From Rahnella rivi (GTDB lineage Bacteria > Pseudomonadota > Gammaproteobacteria > Enterobacterales > Enterobacteriaceae), in the NCBI RefSeq assembly GCF_019049655.1, contig NZ_JAFMOX010000066.1, positions 248,001 through 312,000 on the forward strand: DNA of 64,000 nucleotides. Direction: 5' to 3'. Every line of letters starts with the position of its first letter. The stretch's first letter is position 1. The notes below the pieces were generated by a model that had not been told where the DNA came from, did no database searches, and worked only from the letters and a program-made list of their open reading frames with translations. Positions 16,092 through 24,953 of this stretch are shown piece after piece. The position numbers and the translations under genes are program-made.

Positions 16092-17927
16092 TTAGTGTTT
16101 CAACGCATTATGAATCTTTTCTGCTAATGCGGTAGAAATACCGGGTACCTGTGCAATTTCCTCGACGCTGGCATTCAGTAATGGCTGGATGCCTCCCATA
16201 TACTTCAATAATACCTGACGTCGTTTCGGCCCGACGCCTTCAATCTCTTCAAGTGCGCTGGTAGTCCGCACCTTGGCACGTCGCTGACGGTGCCCGGTAA
16301 TGGCATGATTATGAGAATCGTCACGGATATGCTGAATTACGTGTAAGGCTGGCGAATCTGACGGTAAGGCAATTCCCTCACCTTCAGGCACAAAGAATAA
16401 TGTTTCCAGACCTGCTTTACGATCGGCACCTTTCGCGATACCAATCAGTAAAGGTTTCGATTTATCCCACGTCACATCCAGCGAATGAAACACATCCAGC
16501 GCCATTCCTAACTGCCCTTTCCCGCCGTCGATAAAAATTACGTCGGGAATTTTTTTCTCATCCAGCGATTTACTGTAGCGGCGGGTCAGCACCTGACTCA
16601 TCGCGGCATAATCATCGCCCGGCGTAATGCCGGTAATGTTGTAACGACGGTATTCAGAGCGAACCGGGCCGTTGTTATCAAATACCACGCAGGAAGCGAC
16701 CGTTTGTTCGCCCATAGTATGGCTGATATCGAAGCATTCCATGCGGTTAATTTCCGCAAGATTAAGGGTTTTCGCCAGTTCAGCCATGCGCTGATGGATT
16801 GTTGACTGCTGTGCCAGCTTGGTGGTCAGCGCCGTGGAGGCGTTAGTGCGCGCCAGTTTCAGATAACGGGCGCGGTCACCGCGCGGTTTACTCTGAATCA
16901 GGACTTTACGACCCGCTATCTGGCTCAGGGATTCAGCCAGTAACTCTTTCTCTGGCAGACTGAAATCCAGCAGGATTTCGCCGGGCAGCGTTCGCATCTG
17001 GCTGCCCTGGAGATAAAACTGACCGACGAAGGTTTGCACCACTTCGCCCAGGTCGGTGCCACCGGGGACTTTCGGATAGTAGCTGCGGCTGCCCAGAACT
17101 TTACCCTGACGGATAAACAGAACGTGCAGACAGGCCATGCCGGATTCGAACGCCACACCGATAACATCAAGATCTTCGCTGTTGCCCGAGACGAACTGAC
17201 GCTCAGTCACCCGCCGCACCGCCTGAATCTGATCGCGGATACGCCCGGCATCCTCGAAGCGTAAATCTTGACTGGCTTCTTCCATGCGATTAACCAGTTG
17301 CGTCACAACCTGCTGATCTTTCCCCTCGAGGAACAGACGCACGTAATCAACCTGGTCTTTATAATCCTGATCGCTGACCAAACCTTTCACGCAAGGCCCG
17401 AGACACCGACCAATCTGATATTGCAGACAAGGGCGTGAACGGTTGCTGTAAACGCTGTTTTCGCACTGACGGATCGGAAAAAGTTTCTGTAACAGCGCCA
17501 GCGTTTCACGCACCGCATAGGAGTTGGGGAACGGCCCAAAATACTCGCCTTTTGCGTGCTTGGCACCGCGATGCACGGTAATGCGTGGATGGTTATCGGC
17601 GCTGAGAAAAATCAGCGGATAGGATTTGTCATCACGCAACAGTACGTTATAGCGCGGCTGATACAGCTTGATGTAGTTGTGTTCGAGGAGAAGCGCCTCG
17701 GTTTCCGTATGGGTCACGGTGACATCGATTTGCGCAATATTTTTGACCAGAGTTTCCGTTTTACGGCTGGAAACCTGAACACGAAAATAGCTGGAAAGAC
17801 GCTTTTTAAGGTCTTTAGCTTTACCTACATAGATTACGGTGCCGCTGGCGTCATACATCCTGTAGACGCCCGGTTGGCTGGTGACCGTTTTCAGAAAGGC
17901 TTTAGGGTCGAAACGCTCATCATTCAC
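16092..17927 (-). CDS. uvrC: Excinuclease ABC subunit C
   Basis: Nuclease subunit of UvrABC nucleotide excision repair that makes the 3' and 5' incisions. At 611 residues it is family length. The N-terminal GIY-YIG domain starts GVYRMYDASGTVIYVGKAKDLKKRL (residues about 20-44). The Cys-rich CLQYQIGRCLGPC cluster comes next, followed by a UVR domain for UvrB contact (about 205-240). The RNase H-like endonuclease region follows (FDISHTMGEQTVASCVVFD, VIFIDGGKGQL), with two C-terminal helix-hairpin-helix motifs. Its start overlaps the uvrY stop by 8 bp. Confidence 0.97.
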   Translation of the reverse strand: MNDERFDPKAFLKTVTSQPGVYRMYDASGTVIYVGKAKDLKKRLSSYFRVQVSSRKTETLVKNIAQIDVTVTHTETEALLLEHNYIKLYQPRYNVLLRDDKSYPLIFLSADNHPRITVHRGAKHAKGEYFGPFPNSYAVRETLALLQKLFPIRQCENSVYSNRSRPCLQYQIGRCLGPCVKGLVSDQDYKDQVDYVRLFLEGKDQQVVTQLVNRMEEASQDLRFEDAGRIRDQIQAVRRVTERQFVSGNSEDLDVIGVAFESGMACLHVLFIRQGKVLGSRSYYPKVPGGTDLGEVVQTFVGQFYLQGSQMRTLPGEILLDFSLPEKELLAESLSQIAGRKVLIQSKPRGDRARYLKLARTNASTALTTKLAQQSTIHQRMAELAKTLNLAEINRMECFDISHTMGEQTVASCVVFDNNGPVRSEYRRYNITGITPGDDYAAMSQVLTRRYSKSLDEKKIPDVIFIDGGKGQLGMALDVFHSLDVTWDKSKPLLIGIAKGADRKAGLETLFFVPEGEGIALPSDSPALHVIQHIRDDSHNHAITGHRQRRAKVRTTSALEEIEGVGPKRRQVLLKYMGGIQPLLNASVEEIAQVPGISTALAEKIHNALKH

Positions 17928-18576
17928 TGCCTGATAAAGTCTCCGTATTGAACAAACCGTGTCGAATAGCCAGATGGGTCAACTCAACATCGCCGCTGAT
18001 ATTTAATTTACTAAACATCCGATAACGATAACTGTTAACTGTCTTAGGACTCAAGTTAAGTTGTTCTGAAATTTCATTCACTTTTTGCCCTTTGGTAATC
18101 ATCAGCATGATTTGTAACTCACGCTCTGATAACGAATCGAAAGGCGTTTCAGACTGCGGTTCAATCTGACTGAGTGCCATTTGTTGCGCGATATCAGACG
18201 CAATGTAGCGCTGACCCGAGTCAACCAGGCGGATAGCATTGACCACTTCCTGTGGTGCTGCACCTTTACTCAGATAACCGGAAGCCCCCGCCTGCATCAC
18301 TTTTGCGGGCAACGGGTTCTCAGTGTAAATCGTTAACATGATGATCTTGATATCCGGCGAGAAACGGACGATTTTCTTCGTCGCTTCCAGCCCGCCAATA
18401 CCCGGCATGTTCATATCCATCAGGACAATATCAACGTCATTGGTACGGCACCATTTCACGGCATCTTCGCCGCATTGTGCTTCCCCGACAACTTTGATGC
18501 CTTTGATATCTTCGAGAATGCGTCGGATCCCTGCGCGCACCAATTCGTGGTCATCAACAAGAAGAACGCTAATCAA
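17920..18576 (-). CDS. uvrY: Two-component response regulator UvrY
   Basis: LuxR/FixJ-type response regulator of the BarA-UvrY system, which drives the CsrB/CsrC small RNAs and so the carbon-storage regulator CsrA. The TTG at 18576 is chosen. It gives 218 residues, as in E. coli, the protein then starts ISVLLVDDHELVRAG, and GGAG lies 8 bases upstream; as I recall E. coli uvrY also uses TTG. The receiver domain has DD at 8-9, the phospho-acceptor Asp54 in VLMDMNMPG and a conserved Lys near 104. The C-terminal helix-turn-helix is VNEISEQLNLSPKTVNSYRYRMFSKL. The nearby GTG at 18606 would add ten non-conserved residues. Confidence 0.95.
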   Translation of the reverse strand: MISVLLVDDHELVRAGIRRILEDIKGIKVVGEAQCGEDAVKWCRTNDVDIVLMDMNMPGIGGLEATKKIVRFSPDIKIIMLTIYTENPLPAKVMQAGASGYLSKGAAPQEVVNAIRLVDSGQRYIASDIAQQMALSQIEPQSETPFDSLSERELQIMLMITKGQKVNEISEQLNLSPKTVNSYRYRMFSKLNISGDVELTHLAIRHGLFNTETLSGSE

Positions 18577-19366
18577 AGAGAATTCTCCAAAAAATAAGGG
18601 CGACACACCATCAGGTTCTTCCGCTGGCCTTTACACAATAAGAGGCATTAAACATTAATATGTACAGACAGCGTAGAGAAGAGAAGGTGGCAATAAGAAG
18701 CCAACATCAACTCAGTTACCCCACTAGCGCACAGCGATAGTGTTTTTAAATCAGGCATTCAGGTTATTTATTATAGCCCGCGCATTTTACTCTATCTCGC
18801 CAGCTTCACCAACAAATGTCTGCAAAAAACTAGTTTGCTGAATGTAAATGAGAACTGCCATCACCTGTATTAATGATACAGAAAAAAAGCATTTTGAATC
18901 AAACAATAAGGTCTGTATCAAGCTACATCTTTTTTCCTGTAAAAAATAATGTATTCACCATTCCTTGGGTTCAAATAACGTGTTTTAAAGAAAGGTGATT
19001 AAATCAGCAAAGCATCAATTTCATATATCTATGATATACCCAATGATTATTTGCAATAGCACGAAATGTCGCGGTTTTTATAAGAATAAACTTAGCTTTT
19101 AACATGCGAAACATCCTGTTCCAAATATGTTTAGTATTCTGTACTGACTTCCGGGAAATGGATTTATCTCAGGTTATTCGTTTCGCTAAATGTTGCATCG
19201 CCCCTCCTTTTAACCCGCGCCAGCCCTGTCAGTGCCCTAAAACCTGCGACTATGCTAAAATGCTGTCACTTTGCACCCCGCCCTTTCGGGTCAACCTGTT
19301 AATACCCCCTTCTTTTTACTGTATAAAGTCGGGAGCGCTGCCTTGCAGCCTGCCTGAGGAGAAATA
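18577..19366. other. Long spacer between uvrY and yecF, no gene seen
   Basis: Almost 800 bp of AT-rich sequence hold the uvrY promoter region on one side and the yecF promoter region on the other. In E. coli this neighbourhood contains sdiA; no LuxR-type autoinducer domain or helix-turn-helix is found here in any frame. I see no tRNA, no clear terminator and no ORF with a good ribosome site. Confidence 0.6.
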
Positions 19367-19591
19367 ATGAGTAACTGCGATTTTACCACTGAAGCAAACG
19401 TTGAAACCCTGGCGACAGAAGTTGCCTGCCTGAAAGCCACTCTGACCCTGATTTTGAAAGCTATCGGTCAGGCTGATGCCGGTAAGGTCATGTTGAACAT
19501 GGAAAAATACGCTGCGCAGATGGAAGATGAACAACAGGCAGAAATCTTCAGAAATTCCCTGCAACAAATCAAATTCGCTTACCGCCAGTAA
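19367..19591 (+). CDS. yecF: YecF family protein (DUF2594)
   Basis: A 74-residue helical protein matching E. coli YecF: ETLATEVACLKATLTLILKAIGQADAGKVMLNMEKYAA, then QIKFAYRQ at the C-terminus. The ATG at 19367 has GAGGAG upstream. Its place near uvrY-uvrC-pgsA is conserved. Function is unknown; the heptad-like spacing of hydrophobic residues suggests a coiled coil. Confidence 0.9.
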   Translation: MSNCDFTTEANVETLATEVACLKATLTLILKAIGQADAGKVMLNMEKYAAQMEDEQQAEIFRNSLQQIKFAYRQ

Positions 19592-19656
19592 TGTTTTCCC
19601 GGAGTCTGTCGCCCGACGGACTCCGCCTTTCCAGCGCGTCCCCGCACAAAATCTGC

Positions 19657-19662
19657 TATAAT
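19657..19662 (+). promoter_or_regulatory. Extended -10 promoter element
   Basis: TGCTATAAT is an extended -10 box 35 bases upstream of the 56-residue ORF at 19697. It probably drives that ORF and the AraC gene directly after it. The -35 region is weak, which is usual for extended -10 promoters. Confidence 0.55.
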
Positions 19663-19696
19663 TACGCCCTCTTATCATTTCATCAGGACAACGGTT

Positions 19697-19867
19697 ATGA
19701 GCGAAAATAATAAAGAAAACAAAAGTAAAGCTGACGATGTTCACGTTAGCGACGGCCTTGCAGAACTGATTGAAGTCTCAGAACAACTGACTGAAGAAGA
19801 AATTCAACAGGCGGCAGAAGAAGCAAAACAAGCTGTTGAAGACGCTAAGAACCAGAAACATCACTGA
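19697..19867 (+). CDS. 56-residue acidic protein upstream of AraC regulator
   Basis: A small ORF (starts MSENNKENKSKADDVHVSDG, ends VEDAKNQKHH) with AGGA 8 bases before its ATG and an extended -10 promoter at a suitable distance. The middle, LAELIEVSEQLTEEEIQQAAEEAKQ, is a strong amphipathic helix. Its stop is 3 bases before the AraC start, which itself lacks a ribosome site, so the two are probably translationally coupled. I do not recognise the family and assign no function. Confidence 0.65.
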   Translation: MSENNKENKSKADDVHVSDGLAELIEVSEQLTEEEIQQAAEEAKQAVEDAKNQKHH

Positions 19868-19870
19868 TTC

Positions 19871-20647
19871 ATGCATTATAACGTTCTCGCCCCGTATCAG
19901 GCCATTGTGCCGCTGGCCATTGATTATCAGCATGGCGACAGCGAACCTGCGCACAGCCATAACTGCTCGCAACTGATCCATACGTTGTGTGGCGTTGTTG
20001 AAGTGCATACCGCTCTCGGCACCTGGATGGTTCCGCCGGGGCGCGGCGTTTGGTTACCCGCCCACGTTGAGCACAGTCTGCGTTTTATCGGGGGCGTAAA
20101 GGCCCGAACTCTTTTCGTCGATCCGCTGGCACGCGCTGATTTACCGGCTCAGTGTCAGGTGGTGCAGATTTCTCCGCTACTGCGTGAACTCATTCTCGTC
20201 TCGCTGACGCTTCCTTCAGACTACCTGCCCGGTGGCCGTGATGAACGCATCATGGAATTACTGCTTGATGAACTGCGTCTCTTGCCGACGCTGCCGCTGC
20301 ATTTACCCGAACCGCAAGAGCCGGAACTGCTGGCGCTGAGCCAGCATATTTGCAGCGATCTGAGTGCATCATGGGAGCTGGAGGATGTCTCGCAACGTCT
20401 GAACATCAGCAGCCGCACGCTTTCCCGCCGTTTTCAGCGCGAAACCGGTCTGCGTTTCAGTGACTGGGTGCGTCAGGCTAAATTGCTTGAGGCGCTTCAG
20501 CAATTAGCGGCTGGAAATTCGGTGATTGATGTGGCGCTGGCGCTCGGCTATGACAGCCCGAGCGCCTTCAGTGCAATGTTTCGTCGTTCACTGGGCGTTT
20601 CGCCGAGTGAGTATTTTAGTCAGCCAGAATCCCGCCCGCCGCATTAA
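19871..20647 (+). CDS. AraC-family transcriptional regulator with cupin sensor
   Basis: A 258-residue regulator. The N-terminal cupin-like domain (about residues 15-90) carries HSHNCSQLIHTLCGVVEVHT and WMVPPGRGVWLPAHVEHSL. The C-terminal AraC DNA-binding domain has two helix-turn-helices at about 160-250 (WELEDVSQRLNISSRTLSRRFQRETG and VIDVALALGYDSPSAFSAMFRRSLGVSPSEYF). The cupin/AraC layout resembles the NimR/YeaM type, which often control a neighbouring exporter, but no exporter is adjacent here. The gene overlaps the convergent leuA by 32 bp. Ligand and target are unknown. Confidence 0.88.
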   Translation: MHYNVLAPYQAIVPLAIDYQHGDSEPAHSHNCSQLIHTLCGVVEVHTALGTWMVPPGRGVWLPAHVEHSLRFIGGVKARTLFVDPLARADLPAQCQVVQISPLLRELILVSLTLPSDYLPGGRDERIMELLLDELRLLPTLPLHLPEPQEPELLALSQHICSDLSASWELEDVSQRLNISSRTLSRRFQRETGLRFSDWVRQAKLLEALQQLAAGNSVIDVALALGYDSPSAFSAMFRRSLGVSPSEYFSQPESRPPH

Positions 20648-22286
20648 ACAGCGCCTGCAAAGATGCGCTGGACACGTCACTGTCGATGCCCACGCCGTAG
20701 CACGTTTCCCCATGCTTACCCTGGCAACTCACATAAGCCACGGCCCGGCTGTGGCTCTGATGCCCTAACGTATGCTCGTGATAATCACCAATCTCGAGCT
20801 GAATGTCGTAACTACGGCGTAATGCATCCACTGCGCCGGACAACAACCCGTTGCCGCTGCCGGTAATATTCTGCTCTTCATTGCGGTAACGGATACGCGC
20901 GTTGAAATGACAAACGTTCTGCTCATCGCTGCGGATGTCATAACTCAGCAGTTTCACCACCGGTTGCTCGGTCAGGCCGTAGCGCTGACGGAACAGCCGC
21001 CAGATATCGCTGGTGCTCATTTCCTTGCCGTGCGTATCCGTATCCCGTTGCACGGCTTTACTGAAATCAATTTGCAGGCCGCGCGGCAGTTTCAGGCCAT
21101 GATTCTGCTCGAGTAACCATGCCGCACCGCTTTTCCCAGACTGACTGTTTACGCGGATCACCGCTTCATAACTGCAACCGACATCCGCAGGATCCAGCGG
21201 CAGATAAGGCACGCGCCACACCGCATTTTCTGCGGTTTTCTGCGCAGCAAACCCTTTTTTGATGGCGTCCTGATGCGATCCGGAAAACGCGGTAAACACC
21301 AGCTCACCGGCATAAGGGTGGCGCGGGTGAACCGGCAACTGATTACACTCTTCCACCGCCTCGACAATCGCCTGTAAATTGCTGAAATCCAGCTGCGGCG
21401 CGACGCCCTGCGTATAGAGGTTCAGCGCCAGCGTCACGATATCCACATTCCCGGTGCGCTCGCCATTGCCAAACAGACAGCCTTCGACGCGATCGGCGCC
21501 CGCCAGCATTGCCAGCTCGGCGCAGGCGACGCCGGTTCCCCGATCATTATGCGGATGCACGCTGATGGAAACCTGCCCGCGACGGCTGAAATGACGGCAG
21601 AACCATTCAATCTGATCGGCATAAATATTCGGAGTACTGACTTCGACGGTGGCCGGCAAATTAATGATCATTGGCCGCGACGTGCCCGGTTCCCAGACAT
21701 CGGCCACCGCTTCGCACACTTCCAGCGCAAACTCCAGTTCGGTAAAGCAGAAGGTTTCCGGGGAATATTCAAACGTCCAATTCGTCTGTGAATATTGCTC
21801 ACAAAGCTGACGGATTTGCTGCGCACCGCGAACGGCCAGATCGCGCGTGGCTGCCTGATCCTGATTGAAAACCACTTCGCGAAACACCGGCGCAGTGGCG
21901 TTATATAAATGCACGATCGCGCGCGGTACGTCCTTCAGCGCTTCAAAAGTACGGGCAATCAGATCTGGCCGCGAAGGTGTCAGCACCTGAATCACCACGT
22001 CATCCGGAATTAATTTGTCTTCAATCAGCCCGCGAACAAAATCGAAATCGGTTTGCGAAGCCGAAGGAAACGCCACCTCAATCTGCTTAAAACCACATTT
22101 CACCAGCAAATCAAAAAACTGACGTTTACGCGCATTATCCATCGGTTCTGCGAGTGCCTGATTGCCGTCACGCAGATCGCTTGAACACCATTGCGGCGCC
22201 TTGTCGAGTACCTTTCCCGGCCACTGGCGGTCGGGTAAATTCACCTGCGGGAAGGGGCGATATTTTTGCGACGGGTCGTTTAACAT
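20616..22286 (-). CDS. leuA: 2-isopropylmalate synthase, long (LeuA type 2) form
   Basis: Cytoplasmic enzyme that condenses acetyl-CoA with 2-oxoisovalerate, the first committed step of leucine synthesis. The 556-residue protein is of the type-2 family known from actinobacteria and pseudomonads, not the 523-residue form of the E. coli leuABCD operon. Visible features are WCSSDLRDGNQALAEPMD (metal and substrate site), SVHPHNDRGTGVACAELA (metal-binding HxH), GCLFGNGERTGNVDIVTLA and a C-terminal regulatory domain after about residue 420. AAGGAG precedes the ATG. It stands alone, not beside leuBCD, and its 3' end overlaps the AraC gene. It could be an extra copy or the only one. Confidence 0.9.
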   Translation of the reverse strand: MLNDPSQKYRPFPQVNLPDRQWPGKVLDKAPQWCSSDLRDGNQALAEPMDNARKRQFFDLLVKCGFKQIEVAFPSASQTDFDFVRGLIEDKLIPDDVVIQVLTPSRPDLIARTFEALKDVPRAIVHLYNATAPVFREVVFNQDQAATRDLAVRGAQQIRQLCEQYSQTNWTFEYSPETFCFTELEFALEVCEAVADVWEPGTSRPMIINLPATVEVSTPNIYADQIEWFCRHFSRRGQVSISVHPHNDRGTGVACAELAMLAGADRVEGCLFGNGERTGNVDIVTLALNLYTQGVAPQLDFSNLQAIVEAVEECNQLPVHPRHPYAGELVFTAFSGSHQDAIKKGFAAQKTAENAVWRVPYLPLDPADVGCSYEAVIRVNSQSGKSGAAWLLEQNHGLKLPRGLQIDFSKAVQRDTDTHGKEMSTSDIWRLFRQRYGLTEQPVVKLLSYDIRSDEQNVCHFNARIRYRNEEQNITGSGNGLLSGAVDALRRSYDIQLEIGDYHEHTLGHQSHSRAVAYVSCQGKHGETCYGVGIDSDVSSASLQALFNAAGGILAD

Positions 22287-22478
22287 ACGATTCTCCTTTT
22301 ATCATGTGGGCAGCGTTAATCTTGTGTTAAATCCATAGTACGCAAACGCTATCTTTCTGCGCCTGAATAACTGACAGCAACCCTCGCAAAACGGACAAAA
22401 GAAAATGATAAATGAATGAGACTCACGCTATAGTGCATAACTAAACGCGTCCAGGTTGGCGATCAGAGGTCGTACAGA

Positions 22479-24245
22479 ATGAAAAGGGTTCTGAATCTAA
22501 ACGAAAAAAAACGGCTCTCGGCGCTGCAAAACCTCAATATTGCGGACAGCAATCCGGATGAAGTGCTAGATCTGATTACCCGCCTTACCCAACAGATTTT
22601 TGATATCCCGATGTGCCTGATTACCCTGGTGGACGAACATCGCCAGTGGTTCAAATCAAAGACCAATATGGCCATCAGCCAGACGGCGCGTGATATCGCC
22701 TTTTGCGATCACACCATTCGTTCTGCCTCCGTGATGGTGGTGAACGATGCGGAACAAGATCCGCGTTTCAGTGACAACCCGCTGGTCACCGCCGAAAAAG
22801 GTATGCGTTTTTACGCCGGTGCGCCGCTGATTACCCGTAAAGGGTTTGCCATCGGCAGCCTGTGCCTGATTGACAATCAGCCGCGCGATTTCACCGTGCA
22901 GGAGATCGAGATGTTGTCCGATCTCGCGGCCATCGTCATCGATATTATCGAATCACGCAGCTCCGTCGGTTTTACGGATATCGTGACCCGTCTGCCCAAT
23001 CACCAGCGATTGATGGAAGACATCGCAACGCTTATCAAAACCTCTGATCACACGCCTTATTTGCTGATTCTGATCGACACGCTCGACACCTTGTATGCCT
23101 ACGATATCGGCCGCGCGATCGGCATTCCGAAAGTCGAAAATATTCTGAAAGATGTCGGATCATTTTTGCGCACAGAGCTCAATGAGAACGACAAAGTTTA
23201 CAGCCTGATGCTCGGGCGTTTCGCCCTTATCAAACGGCTGGATGAACAGGAAGAGACGTTCAGGCAACTGGAAATCGCCGCGACCAAAATTCAGCAAAGC
23301 ATTACCAGCGATATCCCGATTAACGTGCGCCTCCACGCCGGTTACACGGTATTTTCGTCCACCTCTGAGTGCGCCGAAACCATCATGCGACAAGGCATGT
23401 CTTCGCTGCATGAGGCGATAAGCCACAACCGCTTGGTGATGCCGTACCAGCACGAATCTGATGTGATTCAGTTGCGTGCGTTTAATCTGCTCAATGATTT
23501 GATGGCGACGGTGTCATCCTGCGAGGATTTTCATCTGCTCTATCAGCCAAAAATACGGCTGGCGGATAAAAAATTCCACGGCGTCGAAGCGTTAATCCGC
23601 TGGCATCATCCGACGCTCGGCATCATTTCGCCCTCAGAATTTATTCCTCTGGCAGAAAAAACGCCGCTTATCACTCCGCTGACGAACTGGGTGATTACGC
23701 AGGCGGTGAGGCAGATTGCCGAGTGGCAAAAGCGCGGTGCACAAATTCAGGTGTCGATTAATCTGACCGCCAATAACCTGGTGGAACAGGATTTGGTTCA
23801 GCGCATTCATACCGCGCTGATCCTGCATCAGGTTTCGCCCTCCATGCTGGAAATTGAGTGTCTGGAAACCCAGACACTGATGAATAATCCTCACGCCGTT
23901 GCCTCCCTCGACGCCCTGCGTCACATGGGCATCAGCATCGCACTGGATGATTTCGGCTCCGGCTACAGCAACCTGAATTACCTGCAAAAAATACCGGCGG
24001 ATACCCTCAAACTGGATCAGTCGCTGATTCAGGGCATCAGCCGCGACAGTAAAAGCAAAGTCATCGTGAAATCGATGATTGATATGGCGCACGCGCTCAG
24101 CTATCACGTCGTCGCCGAAGGCGTTGAAGACAATGACACGCTGCGTTGTCTGGAAGAGCTGCAATGTGATTCCGTGCAAGGGTTTTACTATTCGCGTCCG
24201 CTGCAACACGATCAGATTCTGGAATGGTCGAAACCTTACATTTGA
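22479..24245 (+). CDS. GAF - degenerate GGDEF - EAL protein, probable c-di-GMP phosphodiesterase
   Basis: A 588-residue cytoplasmic protein without membrane segments. Residues about 25-160 form a GAF sensor domain (MCLITLVDEHRQWFKS, FYAGAPLI, FAIGSLCLID). Residues about 165-325 look like a GGDEF domain, but the signature is replaced by LMLGRFALI, so cyclase activity is not expected. Residues about 345-580 are an EAL domain with the catalytic set present: E370 in EAL, N428, E460 region, D490-D491 in LDDFGSG, K511, E547 in EGVE and Q567. It should therefore hydrolyse c-di-GMP under GAF control. It is a single gene with its own terminator. Confidence 0.88.
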   Translation: MKRVLNLNEKKRLSALQNLNIADSNPDEVLDLITRLTQQIFDIPMCLITLVDEHRQWFKSKTNMAISQTARDIAFCDHTIRSASVMVVNDAEQDPRFSDNPLVTAEKGMRFYAGAPLITRKGFAIGSLCLIDNQPRDFTVQEIEMLSDLAAIVIDIIESRSSVGFTDIVTRLPNHQRLMEDIATLIKTSDHTPYLLILIDTLDTLYAYDIGRAIGIPKVENILKDVGSFLRTELNENDKVYSLMLGRFALIKRLDEQEETFRQLEIAATKIQQSITSDIPINVRLHAGYTVFSSTSECAETIMRQGMSSLHEAISHNRLVMPYQHESDVIQLRAFNLLNDLMATVSSCEDFHLLYQPKIRLADKKFHGVEALIRWHHPTLGIISPSEFIPLAEKTPLITPLTNWVITQAVRQIAEWQKRGAQIQVSINLTANNLVEQDLVQRIHTALILHQVSPSMLEIECLETQTLMNNPHAVASLDALRHMGISIALDDFGSGYSNLNYLQKIPADTLKLDQSLIQGISRDSKSKVIVKSMIDMAHALSYHVVAEGVEDNDTLRCLEELQCDSVQGFYYSRPLQHDQILEWSKPYI

Positions 24246-24267
24246 TTGTGCCCTTCGCCTCAGAAAC

Positions 24268-24294
24268 AAAAAAAACCGCCGCGGCGGTTTTTTT
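24268..24294 (+). terminator. Terminator after GAF-EAL gene
   Basis: AAACCGCC and GGCGGTTT pair around a two-base turn, with an A-run before and a T-run after. It probably also terminates the convergent lipoprotein gene. Confidence 0.9.
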
Positions 24295-24312
24295 ATATCC
24301 TCTGCTGAGCGC

Positions 24313-24726
24313 TTACTGGCCGCTTTTAAGACGAATATCGTAGGTGCCAAAAATGCTGCGGTCAGTTTCAAGATCAACGCTCTGCCCCTTCGCATCCACT
24401 GTGATGGCGCCGGTGGTTTTGGTCAGCGCGCAGGCAAGACGGACTTCAACCTTGCGCATCCCATTCGGCACATTCAGGTCCACGAACTGATTGAAATGCA
24501 GCGAAGCCACAGTCTGACCATCCAGAATCACAATCAGCGGGCAGGTTTTTTCAAACGGGATCATTGACCACTGATCGATGCGATGCAATCTGATGTGCGT
24601 TTGCCCTTCCGGTGCCTTGGTGCTGGCATTAGCGAAAGAGGATTTGACCTGAAGTGTCGGTTCATAAGGATTGCTTGCGCACCCGGCTAAGAGTAAAGCA
24701 GCCAAGGCCACCAGTGTTTTTTTCAT
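24313..24726 (-). CDS. Putative lipoprotein, unknown function
   Basis: A 137-residue protein with a type II signal peptide: MKKTLVALAALLLAGCASNP with lipobox LAGC, so the mature form starts at Cys16. Asn at mature position +4 and no Asp at +2 suggest sorting to the outer membrane. The rest is mainly beta-strand-like (IRLHRIDQWSMIP, LIVILDGQTVASLHFNQFVDLNVP, ITVDAKGQSVDLETD), with one further cysteine pair (KTCPLI, RLACAL). GGGAGA lies 5 bases before the ATG at 24726. Family not recognised. Confidence 0.75.
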   Translation of the reverse strand: MKKTLVALAALLLAGCASNPYEPTLQVKSSFANASTKAPEGQTHIRLHRIDQWSMIPFEKTCPLIVILDGQTVASLHFNQFVDLNVPNGMRKVEVRLACALTKTTGAITVDAKGQSVDLETDRSIFGTYDIRLKSGQ

Positions 24727-24953
24727 CGTTATCTCCCTGAGTTTATGCACGAATGATAGCAGCGTGCGCGGCGCGGGCAACAAAAACCGGTGGGAGTTCG
24801 GCAGGCAGGAATGAGAAGCCTGAAAACCGGGACAAATCTGTGATGTTCGTACGAAAATCAGCCACCCGAATTGCTAATCACCGTCCACTCGTATTTGATA
24901 CTCTAATTAAGAGTTATCCGACCCGACGTTCACTTCAGATTCAGGAAACACCT

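Noticed and set aside
19104..19367. 87-residue plus-strand ORF before yecF
   Set aside because: It overlaps the yecF ribosome site and start, shows no family features, has no ribosome site of its own and looks like leader DNA.
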